NCBI RefSeq assembly: GCF_000381985.1 | Contig: NZ_KB907340.1 | Span: forward strand, 124,001 to 188,000 | DNA: 64,000 bases | Direction: 5' to 3' | Source: Novispirillum itersonii subsp. itersonii ATCC 12639 | GTDB taxonomy: Bacteria; Pseudomonadota; Alphaproteobacteria; Rhodospirillales; Rhodospirillaceae | Part shown: positions 19,107 to 27,392 of the stretch, one piece after another | Position numbering within the stretch: the first letter of the stretch is position 1 | Layout of the letters: every line of letters starts with the position of its first letter | Position numbers and translations under genes: made by a program | Notes under the pieces: model-generated | Databases searched by the model: none | Seen by the model: only the letters and a program-made list of their open reading frames with translations | Told to the model about the DNA's origin: nothing

Positions 19107-19546
19107 GACAAATCCCGCACGGCCATCACTGCTGCCGGAAAGTCTACCGCAGGGACATCACTGGCGGGAGACTCTTTTCCGCCATCCGATGGTTTCCCCG
19201 GTCCCGCGATCAAATCCGGTTACGCAGCTTTGTTTCCGCAACCAGAGATGTTACCCTTACGGAACCCGGCTGAAACCGATCCCCCTGCCCCGTTCGCCAT
19301 GGATAAAGCCGCTGAAGTCGCGCCACAAGGTTGGAATGCGACACACTTTCTCTTGTCATCTTGAAATTTTGTTACAGAAATATCGGTTTATTTATCCATA
19401 AATTTCATTACACTGACTCTCATGACGCCGAAAGAGCGCTGTCAGGCCTTCGCGGTCTGGCCCTGCCGTGGGCTCCAGCCTGCCGGGATAATTATCAGTA
19501 CAGATCCATTCATATGCAAAATTTTTGATGCAAGGGGAGTTCAAGA
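19107..19546. promoter_or_regulatory. 440-base divergent promoter region, DUF4175 gene and phaB
   Basis: No gene seen. The stretch 19355-19415 is distinctly AT-rich (TTGAAATTTTGTTACAG, then TTTATTTATCCATAAATTTC) against a GC-rich background and is the best place for the phaB promoter. A good ribosome binding site, AGGGGAG (19533-19539), lies seven bases before the phaB ATG. Exact -35 and -10 boxes could not be fixed. Confidence 0.5.
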
Positions 19547-20275
19547 ATGTCTGAAGGTCGTGTGGCGGTTGTGACCGGTGGAACCCGTGGGATTGGCCGT
19601 GCCATCTCCGAAGCCCTGAAGAACAAGGGCTACAAGGTGGCGGCCACCTATGCCGGTAACGATGACGCCGCCAAAAAGTTCAGCGAAGAAACCGGTATTG
19701 CTGCCTACAAGTTCGATGTCGCTGATTTTGCCGCCTGCGAAGCCGCAGTGAAAAAGATCAACGAAGAGCTGGGGCCGGTTGACGTGCTCGTCAACAATGC
19801 CGGGATCACCCGCGACACCACCATTCACCGGATGGATTACCAGAAGTGGGACGAGGTGATTCAGACCAATCTGACCTCCTGCTTCAACATGTGCCGGTGC
19901 GTGATCGATTCCATGCGGGACCGTAACTTCGGTCGCATCGTCAACATCGGCTCCATCAACGGGCAGGCCGGTCAGTACGGTCAGGTCAACTACGCCGCCG
20001 CCAAATCGGGGATTCACGGTTTCACCAAGGCTCTGGCCCAGGAAGGGGCCAGCAAGGGCATCACCGTCAATGCCATCGCCCCCGGCTATGTCGATACCGA
20101 TATGGTCCGCGCCGTCCCCCCGAACGTGCTGGAAAAGATCATCGCTAAGATTCCGCGCGGCCGCCTCGGCAAGGCTGACGACATTGCCCGCGGCGTGCTG
20201 TTCCTGGTCGCTGACGATGCCGACTTCATCACCGGCTCGACCCTGTCGATCAACGGCGGTCAGCATATGTATTAA
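19547..20275 (+). CDS. phaB: Acetoacetyl-CoA reductase (NADPH)
   Basis: Reduces acetoacetyl-CoA to (R)-3-hydroxybutyryl-CoA, the monomer for PHB. The 242-residue short-chain dehydrogenase has the nucleotide loop TGGTRGIGRA near residue 10, NNAGITRD, a catalytic Ser in NIGSINGQAGQ, and the Tyr-x3-Lys pair in NYAAAKSG near residue 150. GYVDTDMVRAVP is typical of PhaB/FabG. The ribosome binding site is strong and codon use suggests high expression. phaA is not adjacent. A FabG-like role cannot be excluded, but the sequence is closest in pattern to PhaB. Confidence 0.92.
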   Translation: MSEGRVAVVTGGTRGIGRAISEALKNKGYKVAATYAGNDDAAKKFSEETGIAAYKFDVADFAACEAAVKKINEELGPVDVLVNNAGITRDTTIHRMDYQKWDEVIQTNLTSCFNMCRCVIDSMRDRNFGRIVNIGSINGQAGQYGQVNYAAAKSGIHGFTKALAQEGASKGITVNAIAPGYVDTDMVRAVPPNVLEKIIAKIPRGRLGKADDIARGVLFLVADDADFITGSTLSINGGQHMY

Positions 20276-20388
20276 GACCCGGCCCGGTCCCGGGGGAGAC
20301 GGAGTGTTTTCAGCGACAGGCGATCCCTGCTTCTGCTGATGCTCCCTCCCGCCCCCCGGTGGCAGACCAAGCCAACAGATGCCTTTAA

Positions 20389-20423
20389 GACCGGCTTTCC
20401 GACAGGATGGCCGGTCCTTTTTT
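20389..20423 (+). terminator. Intrinsic terminator after phaB
   Basis: GACCGGC (20389-20395) pairs with GCCGGTC (20410-20416) and is followed by CTTTTTT. The position about 115 bases after the phaB stop and just before the convergent V4R gene end fits. Confidence 0.8.
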
Positions 20424-20454
20424 CGGCACATCCTGTTTTGGCACACCGGACTGG

Positions 20455-20901
20455 TTATCCCAGCCGGACCTCGTACTCACAATGCTCATGCCCGGCGACA
20501 TTGCACTTGGTCTCGCGCACACGGACACTTTTGCCAGTCACTTTTGCAACCGCCCCTTCAAGAATCGCCCCTTCCAGATCACAGACCGATGTCCCGCTGG
20601 CCGGAAGGCCGTCACAGAAACAGTCTTCAACCACCACCCGGATCAGGGTTTCGTCCTGATGCACCACTTTCGGCATACCGATTTTAAGGTCGACAAAGAT
20701 CTTAAGGATATCGTCGAGGGATCTTACCGGCAGGCTGTCACCAATCTTGCGGCCAACCGTGAGGGTGGTGGCTTTGCCCCCCATTGGCAGCCCCTGATGC
20801 AACCCGATCAGCCGGATGGTGCGGAAAAGCTCCAGCGGCACATCGCCCCCCAGCGTCTTCCGGTCAATTTTGCGCATATCGTCAAAGGTAAACGCGGTCA
20901 T
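20455..20901 (-). CDS. Stand-alone V4R (4-vinyl reductase) domain protein
   Basis: A 148-residue protein. The C-terminal 60 residues fit the V4R domain: Cys107 in SVCDLEGAILEGAVAKVTG, Glu130, Cys133 in RETKCNVAG, and Cys141 in HEHCEYEV, with further cysteines 94 and 96 in EDCFCDG. V4R domains occur in bacteriochlorophyll vinyl reductase, in phenol/heteroaromatic-sensing regulators and in methanogen proteins, and probably bind small hydrophobic molecules or metal. No DNA-binding or catalytic partner domain is present, and the function is unknown. The ATG has AAGGAA about eight bases upstream. Confidence 0.7.
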   Translation of the reverse strand: MTAFTFDDMRKIDRKTLGGDVPLELFRTIRLIGLHQGLPMGGKATTLTVGRKIGDSLPVRSLDDILKIFVDLKIGMPKVVHQDETLIRVVVEDCFCDGLPASGTSVCDLEGAILEGAVAKVTGKSVRVRETKCNVAGHEHCEYEVRLG

Positions 20902-21011
20902 TCTGCCAATTCCTTGTCACATCGGGCGGTCATATCTACCCGCCACTTTGGAATGGCTGAAAATCGCAAATTTCAGGTCCGCCGCCCTTGATGGCCGACA
21001 AGGACAGTCAA

Positions 21012-22175
21012 CTATAGGCCATTCTCCTGCGTGCGATGCCGGTTGCTGGTCACCAGACGCTCACACAGCATCCGCGACAGATTGAACAGCAACTTTGACG
21101 CCATCGTCGGCGAGGTCCGCATCAGGCGGCGCAGGAAGTTCTGACTAAGAGCCAGAACACGGGCATCAGAAACCGCAAGCACATCAGCGGACCGGGTCGT
21201 ATCGGCCAAAAAGGCAATCTCGCCAAACACCTGCCCGGTATCCAGCACCGCCAGAGGGGCCTCCTGCCCCGGCAACCGGACCTCCACCAGACCGGACAAC
21301 ACCACGAATACCTCTTTCCCCACCGTCCCGGTGGTGATGATGCGATCCCCCCGGCGACAGTCGAGAACTGTCCCGCTCCGGAACAGGCGCTTCTGCTCGT
21401 CTTCATCCAGATCGGTCAGGATTGAAGCCTGCCCGGCAGCGCTGTTCCAGACTTTTTCTGTCAGGAAGCGCCAGTAAAGATCCTCATCCTCGACCCAGTC
21501 ACGGACCACCGATTTCACCGGGAACGTCTGGCGCAGCCATTCCGCCACCGGGCCGCCATCCCCGGCGTTACGGTGATGGCGCAGAATCCGCAGCAGGGGG
21601 GAGCGGATCGCCTCCAGATGTTCGGTATCCCGCAGCACCAGCACCAACGGCACCTGATACCCAATCACCGGATCAACCACGTTGGTGGTAAACCGGCGGT
21701 AGCCCAGATGCTCATACAGATCGACCAGACCTGGGGCACAGGTGCAGAAATCAAACTGGGTGCCCCGGTTGAGGCCATCGCCATAGGCGCAGGCCACCAG
21801 AGCATTCAGGGCCGGGGTTCCGCGCAGGCCCGGGGCAACCATCAGGCGGGCACTGAAGGACAGCTCCTCCGGCCTGAAGGCCCGGAACCGCTGAAAATCC
21901 GGCATCTGAGCAAAGCGGGCCGGGATGCCGTTCTCACCGGACAGAACACGCAGGGTGCCGGCAATTTTTCCGGTTGAACGGGCAATGTAAAGGCGGGCCT
22001 CCGCATCCTCGACATCCCGCAGCAGACCGTTGGCATGGTCAGCCTCCACCATTCCAAGCTTTCCCATCTCGCGGACGTAGATGTCGTAGCGGAAGCGGAA
22101 GATCTCATCCCGCTCGGCGGCATTCACCGCTTCGGTCACGGTCAGGGACAGGGAGGAGGACAGACTGTCAGACAT
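21012..22175 (-). CDS. GNAT/FeeM-like acyltransferase fused to a cyclic nucleotide-binding domain
   Basis: A 387-residue two-domain protein. Residues about 15-195 resemble the FeeM/LuxI-like GNAT group: an early FRFRYDIYVREMG segment, then RSTGKIAGTLRVL, LSFSARLMVAPGLRG, and a late LYEHLGYRRF. Residues about 255-370 form a Crp-like cyclic nucleotide-binding domain with LFRSGTVLDCRRGDRIITTG and the phosphate-binding cassette FGEIAFLADTTRSADV, which keeps Gly-Glu and the Arg. No DNA-binding helix-turn-helix follows. The protein may be an acyltransferase gated by cAMP or cGMP. Substrate unknown. Confidence 0.8.
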   Translation of the reverse strand: MSDSLSSSLSLTVTEAVNAAERDEIFRFRYDIYVREMGKLGMVEADHANGLLRDVEDAEARLYIARSTGKIAGTLRVLSGENGIPARFAQMPDFQRFRAFRPEELSFSARLMVAPGLRGTPALNALVACAYGDGLNRGTQFDFCTCAPGLVDLYEHLGYRRFTTNVVDPVIGYQVPLVLVLRDTEHLEAIRSPLLRILRHHRNAGDGGPVAEWLRQTFPVKSVVRDWVEDEDLYWRFLTEKVWNSAAGQASILTDLDEDEQKRLFRSGTVLDCRRGDRIITTGTVGKEVFVVLSGLVEVRLPGQEAPLAVLDTGQVFGEIAFLADTTRSADVLAVSDARVLALSQNFLRRLMRTSPTMASKLLFNLSRMLCERLVTSNRHRTQENGL

Positions 22176-22287
22176 ATCGGGGGAGCCAGAAACAGCGGGA
22201 GGGGGAAGAAAACATCATTACCCTGAACCGAAAAAAGGGCCACCGAGAAACATCATGGGCAAACAAATCTGCCCCCATAAAGCGCAA

Positions 22288-22310
22288 CAGGGCCCCAGTC
22301 CGGGGCCCTG
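22288..22310 (-). terminator. Hairpin downstream of the Bax-inhibitor-1 gene
   Basis: CAGGGCCCC (22288-22296) pairs with GGGGCCCTG (22302-22310), extended by GCGC/GCGC outside. The following minus-strand sequence has only a short T run, so strength as a terminator is moderate. Confidence 0.6.
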
Positions 22311-22363
22311 CGCGAAGCATTAAGATGCAAAAAGCTAAGCCTTCGCCTCTTGCGGTGCCGGGA

Positions 22364-23110
22364 TCATTCGCGGCTCTGACCGAAGAAGCGCAGCAGCATC
22401 AGGAACAGGTTGATGAAATCGAGGTACAGAGTCAGCGCACCCATGATCGCCTTCTTGGAGGCAACATCGGCACCATCAGCCTCAAAATACATTTCCTTGA
22501 TCTTCTGGGTGTCATAGGCGGTCAGACCGGCAAACACCAGCACACCCACCGCAGACAGGATCCAGTCCATCATGCTGCTCTGCAGGAAGATGTTGACCAC
22601 GCTGGCGATCAGCATCCCGATCAGGCCCATCATCAGGAAGGAGCCCAGACCATCCAGACTGCGCTTGGTGGTATAGCCGTACAGGCTGAGACCGGCAAAC
22701 GCGGCAGAGGTGATGAAGAACACCCGGACGATGGAGGTGTCGGTATAGGTCAGGAAGATGGTGGACAGCCACACACCGTTCAGACCGGCATACAGCCAGA
22801 ACAGAGCCTGCGCCGTCGCCGCCTGCATCTTGGCAACCCGGAAGGACAGGAAGAACACCATGCCCAGCGAGGCAAACAGGGCAACCCACATCAGCAGACC
22901 CGGCTGGGTCTTGCCATTGGCGGCAACGGTGTAAAACACCTTGCTCAGGCCGGTGTTGGCGACCAGCCACGAGACGATACCGGTCAGCAGCACGCCCGAG
23001 GCCATGTAGTTGTAGACCCGCAGCATATACGCGCGCAGGCCTTCATCAATCTGAACCGCTTCGGCGGCCGAACGCGCCTGGGTCCAGGTGGAACGGTCTT
23101 CGAAAGCCAT
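22364..23110 (-). CDS. Bax inhibitor-1 / YccA family membrane protein
   Basis: A 248-residue inner-membrane protein with seven hydrophobic segments after a charged N-terminus (about 30 residues with FEDRSTWTQARSAAE). It ends in the family's conserved ALTLYLDFINLFLMLLRFF. TAYDTQKIKEMY is the family's Asp-bearing signature linked to pH-dependent calcium leak in BsYetJ. In bacteria related YccA modulates FtsH. It is monocistronic. Confidence 0.93.
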   Translation of the reverse strand: MAFEDRSTWTQARSAAEAVQIDEGLRAYMLRVYNYMASGVLLTGIVSWLVANTGLSKVFYTVAANGKTQPGLLMWVALFASLGMVFFLSFRVAKMQAATAQALFWLYAGLNGVWLSTIFLTYTDTSIVRVFFITSAAFAGLSLYGYTTKRSLDGLGSFLMMGLIGMLIASVVNIFLQSSMMDWILSAVGVLVFAGLTAYDTQKIKEMYFEADGADVASKKAIMGALTLYLDFINLFLMLLRFFGQSRE

Positions 23111-23257
23111 AGTGTCCTCTCTGTTTTCGCGAAAGAGCGATGGTGTGATTCAATATGGCATGAAATTCACGCTCTGCAATGGGGCAGACAAAAGAATCTG
23201 CCTGCCCCGGCGGCATGCCGTCAGACCACCAACAGTTTGCACGTGGGCGGAAAACGA

Positions 23258-25885
23258 TTATTCCGCCCGCAGGACCCGGCCCGCCTTCTCCGACAGCGCC
23301 CGCAGGGTACCCAGTGCCCCCCCGGTCAGGGTCAGGACAATACAGGCCAGACTGACTGTCGCCGTCAGGCCGGGCATCGATTCCCACGGCAGTTTCATCA
23401 CTCTGGTGACAATCACCCATGCCGCCCCGGTCCCGACGGCAGCCGCCAGCAGGGCGGTCGCCCCACCGATCAGCCCATATTCCAGCAGCCACGCCCGGGC
23501 CAACAGCATGCGGGGGGCCCCGAGGACCTTCAGAACCACCGCATCATAGACCCGGCGACGGTGCCCGGCGGCAATCGCGGACGCCAGCACCAGAACCCCG
23601 GCCAGAACCGTCAGCGCCGTGGTCACCCAGACAGCCTGTGCCGCCGCCCCCATCACCTGCTCCACAGCCTGCAATGCCTGCCGGACCGGAATGGCCGACA
23701 CATTGCGCAGAGCCTTCCCCACAGCCCTCTCCACCGCCAGCTCGTCTGCGGGCGGGGCCGCCACCGTCGCAATCCAGGTCCGGGGGGCGCCTTTCAGGGC
23801 ATCAGGAGAAATAATGAAAGCAAAATTCAAGGACAGCGACGACCAGTCAACCTGACGCAGGTTGGCCACCGTGGCGGTAATATCCCGCCCCAGCACATTC
23901 AGGGTGATGCGGTCACCGACGGTCACCCCCAACCCCTTGGCCAGATCAGCGGTCACGGAAACCATCGGCGGGCCAGCGTGGTCCGCCGCCCACCATGCGC
24001 CATCCACAATGACCGCATCAGCCGGGGCCTGTGCCGCTGAGGTCAGGGCCCGTTCCCCACGGACGGCCCATTCCGATTCTTTACTGACACTCTCTGCCGT
24101 CACCGGCTGATCTTTCAGCCGTACGACACGGCCCCGGGTCATATCCGCCGCCCCCAGAACCTGTGCCTGCGGTACGGAGGCGACCGCCTGCCGGAACGTC
24201 TCCAGCTGGCGCGGCTGAATGTCGATAAAGTAATAGGCCGGGGCCGTTTCCGGCAGGCGCTCCTGCACCTGTCGGGTCAGATTGGCCTGAATCAGCACTG
24301 ACGCCACCAGCACCGAAACACCGAGCCCCAGCGACAGCACCACCGGGGCCGTCGAGGCCCCCGGACGGTAAAGATTGGTCAGGGCCAGCCGCAGCACCGG
24401 CCGGTTCCGAACCACCACTCCTTTGGTGACAGAGCGCCGCGCCAGACCCATCACCAACGCGGCCATCCCGCGAAACACCCCAACCGCCAGCACAGCAGCC
24501 ACCACAAACCCGGCAGCAATATCCTTCCGGTCTGCTGTCAGAACCGTCACCGCCACCAGCGCCAGAACCGCCAACAGAATCCCGATGGCAAACCGCCCTC
24601 GGGGCCAGCCCGACGCCGGGGCCAGTAAAGACCGGAATAACGCTGTCGCCGGCACGCGGTATGCCTGCGCCAGTGGCCACAGCCCGAACACCAGCGTCAC
24701 CAGAATGCCAAAAGCCCCGGCAGTGATCAGCGGCAAGGGGTAAAGCCCGAGTGCCATCTGAGTCGGCAGCAGATCAGCCAGCACCGTCCCTAACCCCCAC
24801 GGCAGAACCGCCCCCGCCAGCAGACCGATACCGATACCAATCGATGCCAGAGTCAGGATCTGTAGCAGACTGATCCGGAACACCAGAGACCCCGATGCCC
24901 CAAGGGTTTTAAAGATCGCCACCGTCTGACGGCGGCTGTCCATGAATGCCGTCACCGCATTGGCCACACCAACCCCGCCGCTGAGCAGCGCGGTCAGACC
25001 GACCAAGGTCAGGAACAGCGTGATATTCCCCAGAAACCGATCAAGTCCGGGGGCTGCAGCATCCACCCCGCGCAGATCCCACCCAGCTTCAGGGAAGCGG
25101 GCATTGAGATCCGCAATCAAGGCTGGCACAGCCGAGCCGTCCTCGATCCGCAGCTTGGTGACATTGCGGATCAGCGCCCCCGGCAAATCAAGGCCGGAGG
25201 CCTCAATGGTGCCGGGACCAACCAGAAGACGCGGGCCAAAGGCCATCACGGACGCCACCCGGTCAGGCTCCTTCACCAGAACGGCACGGATCAGCACCCG
25301 CGCCTCCCCCACCATCACCTCGCTGCCAGCCTCAACCCCAAGGCGGTCCAGAAGGCCTTTTTCGGCAACCGCGCCTGTCAGAACACTGCCGTCAGCCCGG
25401 GTTTCCGTCCGCAGGGCTTCGGCCAGCGACAACGGCGGGTCCAGCTGCACCGTGCCATACAACGGGTAAGTTGCCGGATCGACCGCCTTCAGTTCGCTGA
25501 ACGCCCGCTGCTCGACATCCCCGGCGCCACTGCGAACCGTGGTTCGGAATTCCCGCAGGTCAGTCAGGCGACCATGACGGCTCAGGGCCTCGCGCTGTGC
25601 GTTATCCAGCACCCGGTAGGTCATGCGGATATCAATGTCGCCCCCCAGCAGAACAGTGGCATCGCGGGTCATCCCCGCCTCCACTGCCGCCCGCAGGGAC
25701 CCTGCGGCGGCAATCGCAAAGACGCCCAGCGCCAGACAGGCAATCAGCACCCACAGACCGCGCAGATTGGCAGCCAGACCGCCACGCAGGTCACGCCATG
25801 CAAGGCGCCATGCAAGGCCCCAGCCCGGCGGCTGGAGAACGGGGGACGGAACGGGGTGCGGAACGGGGTGCGGCGACGGTGTCAT
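23258..25885 (-). CDS. ABC transporter permease, FtsX-like (YbbP type)
   Basis: An 875-residue permease with about ten membrane segments. One is N-terminal, followed by a large periplasmic domain, FtsX-like blocks near residues 270-420 and 480-520, and a final FtsX block after residue 740. Proteins of this size and layout pair with a YbbA-type ATPase and are often found with the TesA esterase, as here. They are thought to act on envelope lipids or to extract substrates from the membrane; the substrate is unknown. Its ATG overlaps the methyltransferase stop by one base (TGATG). Confidence 0.9.
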   Translation of the reverse strand: MTPSPHPVPHPVPSPVLQPPGWGLAWRLAWRDLRGGLAANLRGLWVLIACLALGVFAIAAAGSLRAAVEAGMTRDATVLLGGDIDIRMTYRVLDNAQREALSRHGRLTDLREFRTTVRSGAGDVEQRAFSELKAVDPATYPLYGTVQLDPPLSLAEALRTETRADGSVLTGAVAEKGLLDRLGVEAGSEVMVGEARVLIRAVLVKEPDRVASVMAFGPRLLVGPGTIEASGLDLPGALIRNVTKLRIEDGSAVPALIADLNARFPEAGWDLRGVDAAAPGLDRFLGNITLFLTLVGLTALLSGGVGVANAVTAFMDSRRQTVAIFKTLGASGSLVFRISLLQILTLASIGIGIGLLAGAVLPWGLGTVLADLLPTQMALGLYPLPLITAGAFGILVTLVFGLWPLAQAYRVPATALFRSLLAPASGWPRGRFAIGILLAVLALVAVTVLTADRKDIAAGFVVAAVLAVGVFRGMAALVMGLARRSVTKGVVVRNRPVLRLALTNLYRPGASTAPVVLSLGLGVSVLVASVLIQANLTRQVQERLPETAPAYYFIDIQPRQLETFRQAVASVPQAQVLGAADMTRGRVVRLKDQPVTAESVSKESEWAVRGERALTSAAQAPADAVIVDGAWWAADHAGPPMVSVTADLAKGLGVTVGDRITLNVLGRDITATVANLRQVDWSSLSLNFAFIISPDALKGAPRTWIATVAAPPADELAVERAVGKALRNVSAIPVRQALQAVEQVMGAAAQAVWVTTALTVLAGVLVLASAIAAGHRRRVYDAVVLKVLGAPRMLLARAWLLEYGLIGGATALLAAAVGTGAAWVIVTRVMKLPWESMPGLTATVSLACIVLTLTGGALGTLRALSEKAGRVLRAE

Positions 25886-26607
25886 CAGGTTTCCAGCGTG
25901 CGGTGGCAGAGATATCCGGTAAACAGCAGCCCGCCGAAAAACCGCTCAGGCGGGGTAAATCCAGCCTCCGTCAGCAAGGCGGAAAACCGGGACTCCGGGA
26001 CGAAATGAATATCGCGCTCGATATGGCGCAGGCCTTTTTCGATTTCCTGCCGGTCAATACCGGCCTCTTCCTGCCAGTGGGTCCAGGCTGTCAGAAGGTG
26101 CCGGAACCGCGGGCTGCCCGGATCTTCCGCCATATCAGCGATCACCAGCGGAGCCCCCGGCCGCAGGCGGCGGGCCATGGACTGCAACAGGGCCAGCTTA
26201 CTGCCATCATCAGGCAGAAAATGCAGCACCAGCAGACAGGTGGCGGCATCAAACGGGGCCTGCGGCGGCAGACTGTCGGTAATCCCGACATGCAGGCTGA
26301 CCTGCTGATCAAGACCGGCTTCTTCCAGCCGGGTCCGGGCCACGGCGAGCATCCCTTCCGCCGGATCACAGGCCACCAGATGCCAGCCGGGATTCCGGCG
26401 GGCCATCACATCCAGTTCGGTTCCGGTCCCCGCCCCGGTCACCAACACCCGGGCAGCGGCCCCGGCCCCGGCGGTCTCCAGCATCACCGCCGACAGAGCA
26501 TGCAGGGTGTCATACCCCGGCAGCACCCGGCGGATGGTCTCGTCGTAGCGGCGGGCGCGGTCAGCATGAAAGGTATCGCGGCGCGGGGCGGTGGTGTCAG
26601 CAGTCAT
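25885..26607 (-). CDS. Class I SAM-dependent methyltransferase between ABC subunits
   Basis: A 240-residue methyltransferase. Motif I is VLVTGAGTGTELDVMA near residue 57, motif II is HLVACDPAEGML, and FDAATCLLVLHFLPD is a later Rossmann strand. Small-molecule or lipid methylation is possible, with no substrate motif seen. Both ends overlap neighbouring genes: ATG with the ATPase stop (ATGA) and TGA with the permease ATG. It is therefore translated as part of the ABC operon. Confidence 0.87.
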   Translation of the reverse strand: MTADTTAPRRDTFHADRARRYDETIRRVLPGYDTLHALSAVMLETAGAGAAARVLVTGAGTGTELDVMARRNPGWHLVACDPAEGMLAVARTRLEEAGLDQQVSLHVGITDSLPPQAPFDAATCLLVLHFLPDDGSKLALLQSMARRLRPGAPLVIADMAEDPGSPRFRHLLTAWTHWQEEAGIDRQEIEKGLRHIERDIHFVPESRFSALLTEAGFTPPERFFGGLLFTGYLCHRTLET

Positions 26608-27392
26608 GCGGGCAATCCTGAGGGGACGGAAGGGACGCCGCTCATCACCGCCGGGGCAACAGCCGCCGGATCCGGAACAATCCGGCCATCCTGTACCCGG
26701 ACCACCCGGTCACAGCGGGCCGCCAGCGCCGGATCGTGGGTGATCAGCACCAGCGTCGATCCGGCTGCCGCCCGACGGTCGAACAGCAGATCCATGATCG
26801 CCGTACCGGTTGTGCCGTCAAGATTTCCTGTCGGCTCATCCGCCAGCAGCAGGGCCGGACGGGGGGCAAAGGCCCGGGCCAGCGCCACCCGCTGCTGTTC
26901 CCCGCCGGACAGATGCGGCGGATAGTGGTGCAGCCGGTGCCCCAGACCGACCGACCGCAGCTCGGCCTCAGCCCGGTCGAAGGAATCCCGGTGCCCGGCC
27001 AGCTCCAGCGGCACTGCAACGTTTTCCAGCGCGGTCATGGTCGGGATCAGATGAAACGACTGGAACACCACCCCGACATGGTCACGCCGGAACACCGCCA
27101 GCGCATCTTCCCCCATCACAGTAAAATCCGCGCCACAGACGCGGACCTGCCCGGCGGTGGCCTGCTCCAGACCCGCCATCACCATCAGCAGCGTACTTTT
27201 GCCCGACCCGGAAGGACCGATAATCCCCACTGCCTCGCCGGTCCGGACCGTCAGGTCAACGCCCCGGAGAATATCGACCGTACCGGAAACACCGCTCAGG
27301 GTCACTTCCACCGCCGCCATCTCGACCCTATAGTCAGGGGCCGGAGACACCTGTGTCACCCGGTTGGTCATTGGAAAGGAAAGATCAGACAT
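26604..27392 (-). CDS. ABC transporter ATP-binding protein (YbbA type)
   Basis: A 262-residue ATPase subunit. Walker A GPSGSGKST is at residues 59-67, the Q-loop is in VVFQSFHLIPTMTAL, the signature is LSGGEQQRVALARAF, Walker B is LLLADEPTGNLDG, and the H-loop is LVLITHD. It fits the LolD/YbbA/MacB group. I chose the ATG at 27392, which has GCAGGAG four bases upstream. Its start codon shares CATG with the divergent tesA ATG. Confidence 0.93.
   Translation of the reverse strand: MSDLSFPMTNRVTQVSPAPDYRVEMAAVEVTLSGVSGTVDILRGVDLTVRTGEAVGIIGPSGSGKSTLLMVMAGLEQATAGQVRVCGADFTVMGEDALAVFRRDHVGVVFQSFHLIPTMTALENVAVPLELAGHRDSFDRAEAELRSVGLGHRLHHYPPHLSGGEQQRVALARAFAPRPALLLADEPTGNLDGTTGTAIMDLLFDRRAAAGSTLVLITHDPALAARCDRVVRVQDGRIVPDPAAVAPAVMSGVPSVPSGLPA

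Noticed and set aside
21974-24040. 688-codon plus-strand frame
   Set aside because: It runs antisense across three well-supported genes and a terminator, with a repetitive Gln/His/Arg-rich product typical of shadow frames.
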